64,000 bases of DNA from Bacillus sp. MYb209 (GTDB taxonomy: Bacteria > Bacillota > Bacilli > Bacillales > Bacillaceae_G), in contig NZ_PCNZ01000002.1 in NCBI RefSeq assembly GCF_002975175.1, forward strand, positions 292,230 through 356,229. The letters are read 5' to 3'. The notes under the pieces are model-generated. The model searched no databases and was not told where the DNA came from. It saw nothing but the letters and a program-made list of their open reading frames with translations. Shown piece after piece: positions 24,322 through 34,312 of this stretch. The position numbers and the translations under genes were made by a program. Every line of letters begins with the position of its first letter. The first letter of the stretch is position 1.

Positions 24322-24978
24322 GTGTTAAAAAAACAAACGGTTTGGCTATTAACGATGTTAAGTTTAGTGGTTGTACTATCTGTTTATTACGTAACAACTC
24401 CTGATAAAATGAATACAGCAGCACCGGCAACGAGTGAAAAGATGGGACAAGAAAAGCAAGGTGCTGATAAAGCAGTTACAAAAGAAACAACGAAAGAAAC
24501 TACAAATAAAGAGACAACAAAAGAAAATACAAGCAAGGAAACTACAAATAAAGAAACAGACAAAAAAGAGAATGACAAAAAAGAAACAAGTAAAAAAGAG
24601 GCTAGCGTAACAGTTCAATCAAGCGATGAGAATTTCACAGCGTTACGTATGCAAATGGAAGATCAGCGTAGTGTAGAGAAAGAAAAGTTACAAAATGTAA
24701 TGAAGTCATCAAAATCTTCAGCAGTAGAAAAGAGTAAAGCGAAAGATAATCTGGATGCAATCACTACAATGGAAACGAAGCAACAATTACTTGAGACAGT
24801 GATTAAATCTCAAGGTGGATATAAGGATGCTCTTGTAAGAGCTGATGGAACGGACATTAAAGTAACGGTTAAATCGGCAAAGCATTCACAAAAAGAAGCG
24901 AATAAAATTATTCAGCTCGTAAGAAGTGAAGGTGGTTCAAAAGATGTAGGTGTGAAATTTGATCCATCAGTAAAATAA
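24322..24978 (+). CDS. spoIIIAH: Stage III sporulation protein AH, with KETTNKET-type repeats
   Basis: A 218-residue membrane-anchored protein that binds SpoIIQ across the intermembrane space. A single helix (TVWLLTMLSLVVVLSVYYV) is followed by an unusual repetitive linker at about residues 50-95, made almost only of Lys, Glu, Thr, Asn and Asp (repeats such as KETTNKETTKENTSKE), then the YscJ/FliF-like domain (AITTMETKQQLLETVIKSQGGYKDALV, SEGGSKDVGVKF). The start is GTG 24322 after GGGAGG. The repeat makes the linker longer and more variable than in B. subtilis. Confidence 0.94.
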   Translation: MLKKQTVWLLTMLSLVVVLSVYYVTTPDKMNTAAPATSEKMGQEKQGADKAVTKETTKETTNKETTKENTSKETTNKETDKKENDKKETSKKEASVTVQSSDENFTALRMQMEDQRSVEKEKLQNVMKSSKSSAVEKSKAKDNLDAITTMETKQQLLETVIKSQGGYKDALVRADGTDIKVTVKSAKHSQKEANKIIQLVRSEGGSKDVGVKFDPSVK

Positions 24979-25034
24979 AGTGGTATATTCATTATAATGG
25001 GTGTTTTTGCGTCAAATTAGATAAAAGAATAATA

Positions 25035-25066
25035 GAAAAAAGCTATCGTTTTCGATAGCTTTTTTC
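25035..25066. terminator. Bidirectional terminator after spoIIIAH
   Basis: AGCTATCG pairs with CGATAGCT on a TTTT loop, with A6 before and T6 after. The stop codon of the convergent 65-aa gene lies inside the stem. Confidence 0.88.
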
Positions 25067-25240
25067 TATTTCATCTTTGCAGTTGTATTTAGTATTTTCA
25101 ATTGGAAACGGGGAAATACGCTGTGAGTAAAAGATTAATGGTTCATGATGATGGTGATTACTTTTTCCAGATTTGACGTGAATGAAGAGGACCAATGCCC
25201 AAATCACTACGGCAGGCAAGAACAGGATGAGCCATATCAT
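25043..25240 (-). CDS. Small membrane protein, 65 aa
   Basis: ATG 25240 follows GAGGTG at good distance; the longer frame has no such site. The product starts MIWLILFLPAVVIWALVLFIHVK, a single membrane helix, followed by a His-rich patch (SNHHHHEP) and a basic end. The reading frame ends inside the terminator hairpin shared with spoIIIAH. Family not recognised; the histidines could bind metal, which is speculation. Confidence 0.5.
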   Translation of the reverse strand: MIWLILFLPAVVIWALVLFIHVKSGKSNHHHHEPLIFYSQRISPFPIENTKYNCKDEIEKSYRKR

Positions 25241-25711
25241 ATGTCCGCACCTCACTACAATAAATTTTCTACACTTTGAACATACTATTCTTTTATGAAG
25301 GAAGAATGAACGGCACGTAAACAAAAAAATAATATTTGGTAAAAATATGTTTTTTCAACGTAGATAAAATGAAGAATGCTGAGGGAATTACGTTTTTACA
25401 CTTTACAGTTTTGAAAAAGTAAAGAATGTTTTTTAGGAAGTGGTCTTGCCAATTTTGTGTGAAACTTGGTATTATTACTAGGTAATAATTTTTTGGTGGA
25501 ATAATATTTTTACAGGAATTTCGATTTATAATAGAGAAATATAAATTGGAATGTTTAAAAAATTTAGCGTAAGATGGAAATAGTAAATATTTCTATTAGT
25601 AAATGTCATAGGAATAAATTTTCTAATAGAATACATCGTATTTTTACAGTAAATCAGTTTGATGCCAATCTGTAAAAACGGGACAAACAAGAGTATGGGA
25701 GTGGATTTTAC
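25241..25711. other. 471-bp AT-rich intergenic region before accB
   Basis: No supported gene. It holds the promoter of the small minus-strand gene at one end and the accB control region at the other. The clearest element is a promoter-like pair with an inverted repeat at 25446-25490. The 200-base leader between it and accB is AT-rich with no clear terminator, so translational or autogenous control of accBC there is possible but not shown. Confidence 0.6.
25446..25490 (+). promoter_or_regulatory. Candidate accB promoter with overlapping inverted repeat
   Basis: TTGCCA (25446-25451) and TATTAT (25470-25475) are 18 bases apart. The -10 is the left arm of an inverted repeat TATTATTAC-TAG-GTAATAATT (8 of 9 pairs, 25470-25490). 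Such an overlap suggests repressor control. The binding protein is unknown. Confidence 0.5.
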
Positions 25712-26200
25712 ATGTTTAAAATTCAAGAAGTTCGTGAATTAATTAAATTAATTGATAGCTCTAATATTGATGAATTTGAATACAAAAAAGACGGTACAAC
25801 AATCAAAATGAAAAAACGTGGTAATGAAGTTGTTGCTGTGCAAGCACCGGTAACGAAACAGGTAGTACAACCAGCAGCATCTGTTGAAGTAGAAACAACA
25901 GTAGCGGCAGCGCAAGTAGAAGTGCAAAAACAAGAAGAGAAGAAAGCTGTTCAAAATGAAAACCTACATAAAATCACATCACCGATGGTAGGGACATTTT
26001 ATTCCTCTTCTTCGCCTGATACACCTCAATATGTAAGTGTTGGGGACAGAGTATCGAAAGATTCTATCGTATGTATTGTTGAAGCTATGAAATTATTTAA
26101 CGAAATTGACGCAGATGTAGAGGGCGAAATTGTTGAAATTCTTGTTAATAACGGACAGCTTGTTGAGTATGGACAACCGCTATTTCTTGTAAAAGCGTAA
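25712..26200 (+). CDS. accB: Biotin carboxyl carrier protein of acetyl-CoA carboxylase
   Basis: Carries the carboxyl-biotin in the first step of fatty acid synthesis. Of 162 residues, the last 80 form the biotinyl domain with the biotin-accepting Lys127 in VEAMKLFNE; a Pro/Ala/Val/Gln linker ([23 protein letters not shown]) precedes it. It is followed after 16 bp by accC. The AccA and AccD subunits are encoded elsewhere. Confidence 0.97.
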   Translation: MFKIQEVRELIKLIDSSNIDEFEYKKDGTTIKMKKRGNEVVAVQAPVTKQVVQPAASVEVETTVAAAQVEVQKQEEKKAVQNENLHKITSPMVGTFYSSSSPDTPQYVSVGDRVSKDSIVCIVEAMKLFNEIDADVEGEIVEILVNNGQLVEYGQPLFLVKA

Positions 26201-26216
26201 TAAGGGAGTCTTTGTG

Positions 26217-27569
26217 ATGATAAAAAAAGTATTAATAGCCAATCGTGGGGAAATAGCTGTACGAATTATTCGTGCTTGTAAAGAAATGGATATTGAAACA
26301 GTTGCAATTTATTCAGAAGCAGACAAAGAGTCACTTCATGTGCAAATTGCAGATGAAGCGTATTGTGTTGGACCAACGATTTCAAAAGAAAGCTATTTAA
26401 ATTTGACGAACATTATTAGTGTTGCGAAATTAACAGGTTGTGATGCAATTCATCCGGGCTATGGATTTTTAGCAGAGAATGCAGATTTTGCAGAATTATG
26501 CCGAGAGTGTAACTTGATTTTTATCGGTCCAAGCCCAGAAGCGATTTCAAAGATGGGCACAAAAGACGTTGCACGTGATACAATGAAAGAAGCAGGGGTT
26601 CCGATTGTACCAGGTTCACAAGGGATTATTAAAAATACCGAAGAAGCGATCGAGCTTGCTAATCAAATTGGATATCCCGTTATCATTAAAGCGACTGCAG
26701 GTGGCGGCGGAAAAGGTATTCGAGTTGCGCGCCATGAAGAAGAGCTTGTAAAAGGAATTCAAATTACACAGCAAGAAGCCAGTACCGCTTTCGGGAACCC
26801 TGGTGTATACTTGGAGAAGTACGTTGAAGATTTCCGCCATGTTGAGATTCAAATAATGGCAGATACACATGGAAATGCCATTCATTTAGGAGAGCGTGAT
26901 TGTACAATTCAGCGCCGTCTGCAAAAACTATTAGAAGAAAGTCCATCACCTGCACTTGATGAGAATATTCGCAAGCAAATGGGTGACGCAGCAGTTAAAG
27001 CGGCGGTAGCGGTTGATTATACAGGTGCTGGTACGGTTGAGTTTATTTATGAATATAAAACGAAAAGCTTTTATTTCATGGAGATGAATACGAGAATCCA
27101 AGTTGAACATCCGGTTACTGAAATGGTAACAGGGATGGATTTAATTAAAGAACAAATTCTTGTTGCTTCTGGAGAAAAGTTATCGTTACAGCAAGAAGAA
27201 GTACAATTTAATGGTTGGGCAATGGAATGTCGAATTAATGCGGAAAACCCTGCCAAAAAATTTATGCCATCTCCAGGTAAAGTAGAAATGTACTTACCAC
27301 CAGGCGGATTTGGTATTCGCGTCGATTCAGCTGTATATCCGGGATATTCAATACCACCTTTCTATGATTCGATGGTTGCTAAATTAATTGTTCACGGAAA
27401 AACACGTGAAGAGGCAATTGCAAAAATGAAGCGAGCGCTCAGTGAGTTTGTCATTGAAGGCGTACATACAACAATCCCGTTCCATTTGCAATTGCTAGAT
27501 CATCCTGATTTTGTAAAAGGTGAGTTTAACACGAAATTTTTGGAAGAGCATGAACTTGTGACGCAGTGA
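26217..27569 (+). CDS. accC: Biotin carboxylase subunit of acetyl-CoA carboxylase
   Basis: ATP-dependent carboxylation of biotin on AccB. With ATG 26217 (nine bases after AAGGGAG) the protein has 450 residues, as in B. subtilis. It has the N-terminal domain ([21 protein letters not shown]), the ATP-grasp glycine loop ([14 protein letters not shown]), catalytic metal-binding [14 protein letters not shown] and the C-terminal domain. No frameshift or missing motif is seen. Confidence 0.97.
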   Translation: MIKKVLIANRGEIAVRIIRACKEMDIETVAIYSEADKESLHVQIADEAYCVGPTISKESYLNLTNIISVAKLTGCDAIHPGYGFLAENADFAELCRECNLIFIGPSPEAISKMGTKDVARDTMKEAGVPIVPGSQGIIKNTEEAIELANQIGYPVIIKATAGGGGKGIRVARHEEELVKGIQITQQEASTAFGNPGVYLEKYVEDFRHVEIQIMADTHGNAIHLGERDCTIQRRLQKLLEESPSPALDENIRKQMGDAAVKAAVAVDYTGAGTVEFIYEYKTKSFYFMEMNTRIQVEHPVTEMVTGMDLIKEQILVASGEKLSLQQEEVQFNGWAMECRINAENPAKKFMPSPGKVEMYLPPGGFGIRVDSAVYPGYSIPPFYDSMVAKLIVHGKTREEAIAKMKRALSEFVIEGVHTTIPFHLQLLDHPDFVKGEFNTKFLEEHELVTQ

Positions 27570-27591
27570 TACATTAAAGGAGGTTTTTTTC

Positions 27592-27984
27592 ATGGCTGAA
27601 CATATGTTAGATATGGGTCAAGATACAACTCTTGGAAAAGTAGAAATTGCACCAGAAGTAATCGAAGTAATTGCAGGTATTGCAGCTGCTGAAGTAGAAG
27701 GTGTAGCGGCAATGCGTGGTAATTTTGCTACAGATGTTGTTGAGAAGTTAGGTAAGAAAAATCATGGTAAAGGTGTAAAGGTTGAATTAGCAAACGAAGA
27801 TATTATTGTTGACCTTTATGTTGTGATGTATTTTGGTGTAGCAATTCCGGTTGTTGCACAAAAAATTCAAGACAATATTCGCCAAGCGCTCTTTACAATG
27901 ACAGGACTTGAGCCAAAAGAAGTGAACGTTCACATCGTTGGCGTAACATTCGAAACACAAAAAACAGAAATCGAACCAGTGTAA
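27592..27984 (+). CDS. yqhY: Asp23/Gls24-family protein YqhY
   Basis: A 130-residue Asp23/DUF322 protein (IAPEVIEVIAGIAAAEVEGVAAMRG..., DLYVVMYFGVAIPVVAQKIQDNIRQAL). It is the third gene of the accBC-yqhY unit, an association kept across Firmicutes. In B. subtilis, loss of yqhY selects suppressor mutations in acetyl-CoA carboxylase, so a role in tuning malonyl-CoA production is supported by family knowledge, not by this sequence. Confidence 0.9.
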   Translation: MAEHMLDMGQDTTLGKVEIAPEVIEVIAGIAAAEVEGVAAMRGNFATDVVEKLGKKNHGKGVKVELANEDIIVDLYVVMYFGVAIPVVAQKIQDNIRQALFTMTGLEPKEVNVHIVGVTFETQKTEIEPV

Positions 27985-27990
27985 GGGTGA

Positions 27991-28024
27991 AAAAAAGGTG
28001 CCTAGTAAAATAGGCATCTTTTTT
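27991..28024 (+). terminator. Terminator of the accBC-yqhY operon
   Basis: AAGGTGCCTA pairs with TAGGCATCTT (one G-T pair) and is followed by T5. Confidence 0.85.
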
Positions 28025-28333
28025 ATCGTTTCATTTCTTCACAAATTAAAACCCTCTAATTATTATACTATTTCAAAAAATGAGAAACATAAAAGAGAAT
28101 GTTTCATTTTTCCAAAAAACGTACATTGTGATAAGATATGGAACTTGAAGTTAATCTTTTTATTATTTTTCAGCCTTGTACCCCGTGTGTGAAACGATAA
28201 ATTGTGTTATTATCATTGTATTATAAGGTTGGAAAATCAATGAAAACTGCAAGAGTAAGTGAATTGACGGCTTATAAATTATAATAATATAACAAAGCAT
28301 AAGGAAAGACTTGAAGTATAAAGGAGAGTTACA
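28025..28333. promoter_or_regulatory. Intergenic region with nusB promoter
   Basis: About 310 bases without a supported gene. TTGACG (28264-28269) and TATAAC (28288-28293), 18 bases apart, form a probable SigA promoter 40 bp before nusB. A 14-codon ATG frame at about 28239 has no ribosome-binding site and is ignored. Nothing else recognisable. Confidence 0.55.
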
Positions 28334-28726
28334 ATGAAACGTAGGACGGCTAGAGAAAGAGCAATGCAAGCATTATATCAAATGGATATTACAGGAGAAT
28401 TAGAACCGAAAGTAGCGGTGGAAAATACGCTAGATGAAGGTGAAGAAACAAATGAGTTTCTAGAATCACTTGTTGTAGGATTTGTAGACAACAAAGAAGA
28501 GATTGACGCAGCAATTCGTCAAAATTTAAAAAAGTGGAAGTTGGAACGTATTAGTATTGTTGATCGCAGTATTTTACGTGTAGCTGTGTGTGAGATGAAA
28601 TACATGGAAGAAATTCCGCACAATGTAACAATTAACGAAGCAATTGAAATCGCAAAAACATTTGGGGATGAGGAATCTCGTCGTTTTATTAACGGCGTTT
28701 TATCTAATATAAAAGATACACTGTAA
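28334..28726 (+). CDS. nusB: Transcription antitermination factor NusB
   Basis: An all-helical RNA-binding protein of 130 residues that, with NusE (S10), binds boxA in rRNA leaders and promotes antitermination. It starts [22 protein letters not shown], with the Arg-rich family opening, and has the conserved [12 protein letters not shown] and [28 protein letters not shown]. It heads nusB-folD-xseA-xseB-ispA. Confidence 0.96.
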   Translation: MKRRTARERAMQALYQMDITGELEPKVAVENTLDEGEETNEFLESLVVGFVDNKEEIDAAIRQNLKKWKLERISIVDRSILRVAVCEMKYMEEIPHNVTINEAIEIAKTFGDEESRRFINGVLSNIKDTL

Positions 28727-28749
28727 TTTCTTTAAGGGGGAAACTTAAA

Positions 28750-29610
28750 ATGGTAGCAGTAATCATCAAAGGAAATGAAGTTGCGGAGAAAAAACGAGCA
28801 CAATTAAAAGAAGAAGTTGTGAAGTTAAAAGAGCAAGGGATTGTACCAGGATTAGCAGTTATTTTAGTTGGAGAAGATCCAGCATCGCGTTCTTATGTAA
28901 AAGGAAAAGAAAAAGGCTGTGAGCAAGTGGGAATCTATTCAGAGCTAATTGAACTTCCTGAAACGATTACTGAGGAGCGTTTGGTTGCTGAAATCGATCG
29001 CTTAAATGGAGACGACCGCATTAATGGCATATTGGTACAATTACCTTTACCAAAACATATTGAAGAAAAAGCTATCATTGAAAGAATTTCACCGGAAAAG
29101 GATGTAGATGGATTTCACCCAATCAGCGTAGGACGTATGATGACGGGACAAGACACATTCCTTCCATGTACACCGCATGGCATTTTAGAATTAGTAAAAG
29201 AAACGAATCTTGATATTTCTGGAAAGCATGTTGTTGTAATTGGAAGAAGTAATATTGTTGGTAAACCAGTGGGACAACTGTTTTTAAATGAAAATGCAAC
29301 TGTCACATATTGTCATTCTAAGACGCAAAATATAAAAGAATTATCGAAGTTAGCTGATATTTTAATCGTAGCCGTTGGACGACCGAAAATGGTAACAGCT
29401 GACTATATTAAAGAAGGTGCGGTTGTAATTGATGTTGGTGTTAACCGTTTAGAAACAGGCAAACTTTGTGGTGATGTTGATTTTGACAATGTATTAGACG
29501 TTGCAGGTTACATTACGCCTGTGCCAAAAGGGGTCGGCCCAATGACTATTACAATGCTTCTTCACAACACTGTGGAGTCTGCAAAGCGTGCAGGTGTTGT
29601 TTGTCAATAA
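28750..29610 (+). CDS. folD: Methylenetetrahydrofolate dehydrogenase / cyclohydrolase
   Basis: Bifunctional enzyme that interconverts 5,10-methylene-, methenyl- and 10-formyl-THF. The 286 residues include the catalytic-lysine motif SRSYVKGKEKGCEQVGI (the Lys in YVKGK), the QLPLPKHI signature, PCTPHGILEL and the NADP loop VVIGRSNIVGKPVGQLFLNE. It supplies one-carbon units for purines and formyl-Met-tRNA. Confidence 0.97.
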   Translation: MVAVIIKGNEVAEKKRAQLKEEVVKLKEQGIVPGLAVILVGEDPASRSYVKGKEKGCEQVGIYSELIELPETITEERLVAEIDRLNGDDRINGILVQLPLPKHIEEKAIIERISPEKDVDGFHPISVGRMMTGQDTFLPCTPHGILELVKETNLDISGKHVVVIGRSNIVGKPVGQLFLNENATVTYCHSKTQNIKELSKLADILIVAVGRPKMVTADYIKEGAVVIDVGVNRLETGKLCGDVDFDNVLDVAGYITPVPKGVGPMTITMLLHNTVESAKRAGVVCQ

Positions 29611-29636
29611 TTTGAATCGGCTATGAGGAGAGAGAA

Positions 29637-30995
29637 ATGGAGAAACAATATTTAACCGTTACAGCATTAACACGCTATATTAAAACAAAAATAGAGTATG
29701 ATCCGCATTTACAGTCTGTTTGGTTAAAAGGAGAAATTTCCAACTTTAAATATCATAGTCGTGGTCATATGTATTTTACATTGAAAGATGAAAATGCAAG
29801 AATTGCAGCGGTTATGTTTGCGGGTCATAATCGTAACATTAAATTCAGACCGGAAAATGGAATGAAAGTACTTGTAAAAGGAAAGATTTCTGTTTACGAG
29901 GCGAGTGGTTCTTATCAAATTTATATTCAAGACATGCAGCCTGATGGAATTGGAAACTTACATTTAGCTTATGAGCAATTAAAAGTTCGTTTAGAGGAAG
30001 AGGGCTTGTTTTCTCAAGTTTATAAAAAAATAATTCCTCCGTATGCTAAAACAATAGGTGTAATCACGTCGCCAACAGGAGCAGCAATTCGCGATATTAT
30101 AACAACAATTAAACGTCGTTATCCAATTGGAAATGTTATTGTGTTTCCTGTACTTGTACAAGGGGAGTCAGCAGCTCCCTCGATTGTACAAGCAATTCGT
30201 ACAGCGAATGAAATGGGAGATATTGATGTTTTAATTGTTGGACGTGGTGGAGGCTCTATTGAAGAATTATGGGCCTTTAATGAGGAAGTAGTTGCAAGAG
30301 CAATTTTTACAAGTGAGATTCCGATTATTTCGGCTGTAGGCCATGAAACAGATTTTACAATCGCAGATTTTGTCGCGGATTTACGTGCACCAACACCGAC
30401 TGCAGCAGCTGAGCTGGCGGTACCTAATACTATAGAGTTACAAGAAAAGGTATTACAAAGAACTCTGAGATTGCAAAGAGCAATGAGAGAGAGAGTACAT
30501 AAAAAAGAAGAAAAACTGCAAGTGTTACAAAAATCTTACGCGTTCCGTTATCCAAGGCAAGTGTACGAGCAAAAAGAAGAGCAGTTAGACAGGGCTCTTG
30601 AACAACTTGTTTTAGCGAAAGAGCGTTATATAGATAAAAAAGTAAATCAATTAAAGCAACTTTCATTTTATTTAGAAAAGCACCACCCATCTCAAAAAAT
30701 TATACAAACGAAAACGGCAATTGAAACGTTGCAAAAGCAGTTGCAACGTGAAATGCAAACATTACTTCAAACGAAGGAGTTCGTATTTGTGAGAGCGGCT
30801 CAAAAGCTTGAGGTATTAAGCCCGCTTAAAGTAATGATGAGAGGGTATGGGCTTGTATACGATGAAGAGAAACAAGTATTAAAAAGCGTGAAAGATGTTA
30901 GCCTTGGAGATGCTGTTTCGGTTCAATTACAAGATGGAATACTAGATTGTAGCGTATCAAGCATAGAGGAGCGTGAATTGAATAATGGAAAATAA
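29637..30995 (+). CDS. xseA: Exodeoxyribonuclease VII large subunit
   Basis: Catalytic subunit of ExoVII, which degrades single-stranded DNA from both ends. The 452 residues have an N-terminal OB fold ([13 protein letters not shown]... [17 protein letters not shown]), the catalytic region with [19 protein letters not shown] and [29 protein letters not shown], and a long coiled coil (about 275-400) that binds the small subunits. It overlaps xseB by 11 bp. Confidence 0.96.
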   Translation: MEKQYLTVTALTRYIKTKIEYDPHLQSVWLKGEISNFKYHSRGHMYFTLKDENARIAAVMFAGHNRNIKFRPENGMKVLVKGKISVYEASGSYQIYIQDMQPDGIGNLHLAYEQLKVRLEEEGLFSQVYKKIIPPYAKTIGVITSPTGAAIRDIITTIKRRYPIGNVIVFPVLVQGESAAPSIVQAIRTANEMGDIDVLIVGRGGGSIEELWAFNEEVVARAIFTSEIPIISAVGHETDFTIADFVADLRAPTPTAAAELAVPNTIELQEKVLQRTLRLQRAMRERVHKKEEKLQVLQKSYAFRYPRQVYEQKEEQLDRALEQLVLAKERYIDKKVNQLKQLSFYLEKHHPSQKIIQTKTAIETLQKQLQREMQTLLQTKEFVFVRAAQKLEVLSPLKVMMRGYGLVYDEEKQVLKSVKDVSLGDAVSVQLQDGILDCSVSSIEERELNNGK

Positions 30996-31215
30996 GTTAA
31001 GCTTTGAAGAAGCAATTTCGCAGCTTGAGCATCTCGTTTCTAAGCTTGAACAAGGTGATGTACCTTTAGAGGAAGCGATTTCTTACTTTAAGGAAGGCAT
31101 GGAATTATCTAAGCTTTGTGATGAGAAATTGAAAGATGTACAAGAACAAATGGCAGTTATCCTTGGGGAAGATGGAGAGCTTAAACCGTTTACTGCTTTA
31201 GGAGATGAAGCATAG
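30985..31215 (+). CDS. xseB: Exodeoxyribonuclease VII small subunit
   Basis: A 76-residue helical hairpin ([37 protein letters not shown]) that binds the XseA coiled coil, usually in several copies. It overlaps xseA at its start and touches ispA at its end, so the three are translationally linked. Confidence 0.96.
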   Translation: MENKLSFEEAISQLEHLVSKLEQGDVPLEEAISYFKEGMELSKLCDEKLKDVQEQMAVILGEDGELKPFTALGDEA

Positions 31216-32108
31216 TGACACATATAGCTTTTGATGCTTTTTTGAAAGAGAGTAAAACTTTCGTAGAAGAAAAGCTTGTAAGCTATGCAAATGAATTACA
31301 ATGTCCAAATGTGCTTCGTGAAGCGATGGCATATTCTTTGGAAGCGGGTGGGAAACGTCTCCGCCCGTTACTTTTATTTGCAACGTTACAAGCGTTTGGG
31401 AAAGAAAGAAATCTTGGAGTGGGTGCAGCTTGTGCCCTTGAAATGATTCATACATATTCGTTAATTCATGATGATTTACCTTGTATGGATGATGATGATC
31501 TAAGACGAGGAATGCCTACAAATCATAAAGTATTTGGTGAAGCAATGGCAGTTTTAGCAGGAGATGGTTTGTTGACATATGCTTTTCAAGTTATTATGGC
31601 ATATGAGCAAAAAGAAATCTCTGCTGAAAAAAAAGTAAGACTTGTACTTGAGCTTGCGAAAGCAGCAGGACCTGAAGGAATGGTTGCTGGACAAGTGGCA
31701 GATATGGAAGCTGAAGGAAAACGACTTACAATTAATAAATTAGAGTACATCCATAAGCATAAGACAGGTAAACTGCTTGAGTTTGCTGTACTTGCAGGAG
31801 CGATACTTTCTGATGCTACAGAAGAGCAAGAAGAGAAGTTACTTGCATTTGCGAAATATATCGGTCTAGCTTTCCAAATTAGAGATGATATTTTGGATGT
31901 AGAAGGAACAGAAGAAGAGATTGGAAAACCGATTGGTAGTGATGCTTCCAATGAAAAGAGCACATATACGACGTTATTTACTGTAGATAGAGCAAAATCT
32001 ATTTTAGAGGAGAAAATTGCAAAAGCAAAAGATTCTATTAGCTCCTTACAATTACAAGATGAATATTTACTATCAATTTGTGATTTAATCGCAAAACGTA
32101 ATAACTAA
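31215..32108 (+). CDS. ispA: Farnesyl diphosphate synthase
   Basis: A trans-prenyltransferase of 297 residues that joins isopentenyl units to C15 for undecaprenyl, quinone and heme side chains. The first Asp-rich motif is DDLPCMDDDD with LRRG, the second is RDDILDVEG, and GGKRLRP is at the N-terminus. It starts with GTG 31215, which overlaps the xseB stop. It uses precursors made by the MEP pathway that begins with Dxs, encoded next. Confidence 0.95.
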   Translation: MTHIAFDAFLKESKTFVEEKLVSYANELQCPNVLREAMAYSLEAGGKRLRPLLLFATLQAFGKERNLGVGAACALEMIHTYSLIHDDLPCMDDDDLRRGMPTNHKVFGEAMAVLAGDGLLTYAFQVIMAYEQKEISAEKKVRLVLELAKAAGPEGMVAGQVADMEAEGKRLTINKLEYIHKHKTGKLLEFAVLAGAILSDATEEQEEKLLAFAKYIGLAFQIRDDILDVEGTEEEIGKPIGSDASNEKSTYTTLFTVDRAKSILEEKIAKAKDSISSLQLQDEYLLSICDLIAKRNN

Positions 32109-32213
32109 TATAACAGCGTTTTCATTTGTTGAGTCATTCATCATTTTATGATATAAATGTAGGAAAAGGTTTTTCTTTTCTTGTTATTGGCAAAAATATA
32201 TGTAGATTACATT

Positions 32214-32248
32214 GCCGTTATCACTTCGTGTTAGCGGCTGTTTTTTTC
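32214..32248 (+). terminator. Terminator of the nusB-ispA operon
   Basis: GCCGTTATCAC pairs with GTGTTAGCGGC (one mismatch, one G-T) on a TTC loop and is followed by TGTTTTTTT. It lies 105 bp after the ispA stop; the bases between show no gene. The rest of the gap to dxs (32249-32416) is AT-rich leader and promoter sequence with a TATAAT near 32370. Confidence 0.85.
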
Positions 32249-32416
32249 ATCACGTAAAGAAATATGATGTATAATATGATAAGTGAAAAAATGGAAGTGT
32301 TTTCTGAAAGCAGGACAAGATAAGAAGAATAGAAAAGATAATTTCTTGTGTTGTTTAAATGTTTCTTATAATATTTGACATGTTGACAGATTATGAAATG
32401 AAAGTGAGTGATCCAT

Positions 32417-34309
32417 GTGGATCTAACGCAAATTCAAAACCCTAGTTTTTTGAAAGATATGTCTATCAGTGAACTAGAGGGGTTGAGTGAGGATATTCGT
32501 AAGTTTTTAATTGAAGAGCTCTCTCAAACAGGTGGACATATTGCACCTAATTTAGGTGTAGTAGAACTCACAATTGCTCTGCATAAATTATTTGATAGTC
32601 CGAAAGATAAGTTTTTATGGGACGTAGGACATCAATCCTATGTACATAAAATTTTAACAGGGCGTGCGAAAGAATTCGGCACATTAAGGCAATACCAAGG
32701 TCTATGTGGTTTTCCAAAACGCTGCGAGAGTGAGCATGATGTTTGGGAAACTGGTCATAGTTCGACGTCGTTATCTGCTGCAATGGGAATGGCTCTAGCA
32801 CGTGATTTAAAGAAAACGGAAGAATACGTTATACCAATCATTGGCGATGGTGCATTAACAGGCGGAATGGCTTTAGAGGCATTGAACCATATTGGGCATG
32901 AAAAAACGGACATGATTGTTATTTTGAATGACAATGAAATGTCAATTGCACCAAACGTCGGTGCACTTCATAATGTACTTGGTCGTTTACGTACCGCAGG
33001 GAAGTACCATTGGGTAAAAGATGAACTAGAGTATATATTGAAGAAAATCCCAGCAGTCGGCGGGAAAGTTGCTGCGACAGCAGAGAAAATAAAAGATAGT
33101 CTAAAATATTTACTAGTATCAGGCGTCTTTTTTGAAGAATTAGGCTTTACATATTTAGGTCCGGTCGATGGGCATGATTATGAAAAGTTATTCGAAACGT
33201 TGCAATATGCAAAGAAAACAAAAGGCCCAGTACTTGTTCATGTTATTACGAAAAAAGGAAAAGGTTATAAACCAGCTGAGAGTGACGTTATTGGAACTTG
33301 GCATGGAACAGGACCGTATAAAATTGAGTCAGGTGACTTCGTTAAACCGAAGGAAGTTGCACCAGCATGGAGTGCTGTTGTTAGTGAAACAGTGCTTAAG
33401 CTAGCGAGAACGGATGAACGTATCGTTGCAATTACGCCTGCAATGCCTGTTGGATCGAAACTTGAGAAATTCCAAAAAGAATTTCCGAATCGTATGATTG
33501 ATGTAGGTATTGCAGAGCAGCATGCTACAACAATGGCTGCTGGTATGGCAACGCAAGGAATGAAGCCATTCTTAGCAATTTATTCAACGTTTTTACAAAG
33601 AGCATATGACCAAGTTGTTCATGATATTTGTCGCCAAAATTTAAATGTTTTCATTGGAATAGATCGTTCTGGATTAGTTGGAGCAGACGGTGAAACGCAT
33701 CAAGGTGTATTTGACATCTCGTTTTTACGTCATTTGCCGAATATGGTACTTATGATGCCGAAAGATGAAAATGAAGGACAACATTTAGTATATACAGCGA
33801 TGCAATACGAAGATGGACCGATTGCTTTACGTTATGCACGCGGCAATGGACTTGGAGTTCAAATGGATGAAGAATTAAAGGCGATTCCAATTGGTACATG
33901 GGAAACGTTAAAAGAAGGCACACAAGCAGCAATTTTAACGTTTGGTACGACAATCTCGATGGCAATGGAAGCAGCTGAGCGTCTTGAACAAGCTGGAGTA
34001 TCAGTGAAAGTAGTGAATGCTCGCTTTATTAAGCCGATGGACGAAGCATACTTACATGAGCTTTTAGGGAAAAATATACCGATTTTAACGATTGAAGAGG
34101 CTTGTTTAATCGGTGGCTTTGGAACGGGAGTAGTTGAATTTGCTTCTGAGAACGGATACCATAGTGCTTTAATTGAACGAATGGGTATTCCTGATCGCTT
34201 CATAGAGCATGGTAGTGTAACAAAACTGTTAGAAGAAATTGGTTTAACGACAGATGCTGTTGTAGACCGTATTCATACAATGATTCCATCAAAACAAAAA
34301 AGGGCGTAA
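32417..34309 (+). CDS. dxs: 1-deoxy-D-xylulose-5-phosphate synthase
   Basis: First enzyme of the MEP isoprenoid pathway: pyruvate and glyceraldehyde-3-phosphate to DXP, with thiamine diphosphate. I use GTG 32417 (product [13 protein letters not shown], 630 residues), which fits homologues; the ORF extends only three codons further. Features: [14 protein letters not shown], the thiamine motif [16 protein letters not shown]...NDNEMSIA, and the transketolase pyrimidine domain with [17 protein letters not shown]. It forms a unit with tlyA three bases downstream. Confidence 0.96.
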   Translation: MDLTQIQNPSFLKDMSISELEGLSEDIRKFLIEELSQTGGHIAPNLGVVELTIALHKLFDSPKDKFLWDVGHQSYVHKILTGRAKEFGTLRQYQGLCGFPKRCESEHDVWETGHSSTSLSAAMGMALARDLKKTEEYVIPIIGDGALTGGMALEALNHIGHEKTDMIVILNDNEMSIAPNVGALHNVLGRLRTAGKYHWVKDELEYILKKIPAVGGKVAATAEKIKDSLKYLLVSGVFFEELGFTYLGPVDGHDYEKLFETLQYAKKTKGPVLVHVITKKGKGYKPAESDVIGTWHGTGPYKIESGDFVKPKEVAPAWSAVVSETVLKLARTDERIVAITPAMPVGSKLEKFQKEFPNRMIDVGIAEQHATTMAAGMATQGMKPFLAIYSTFLQRAYDQVVHDICRQNLNVFIGIDRSGLVGADGETHQGVFDISFLRHLPNMVLMMPKDENEGQHLVYTAMQYEDGPIALRYARGNGLGVQMDEELKAIPIGTWETLKEGTQAAILTFGTTISMAMEAAERLEQAGVSVKVVNARFIKPMDEAYLHELLGKNIPILTIEEACLIGGFGTGVVEFASENGYHSALIERMGIPDRFIEHGSVTKLLEEIGLTTDAVVDRIHTMIPSKQKRA

Positions 34310-34312
34310 CAA

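Noticed and set aside
24376-24618. Cys/Phe-rich minus-strand frames opposite spoIIIAH
   Set aside because: They are produced by the Lys/Glu/Thr repeat read in reverse; low complexity and no start signal.
28239-28283. 14-codon ATG frame before nusB
   Set aside because: No Shine-Dalgarno sequence and it overlaps the likely nusB promoter.
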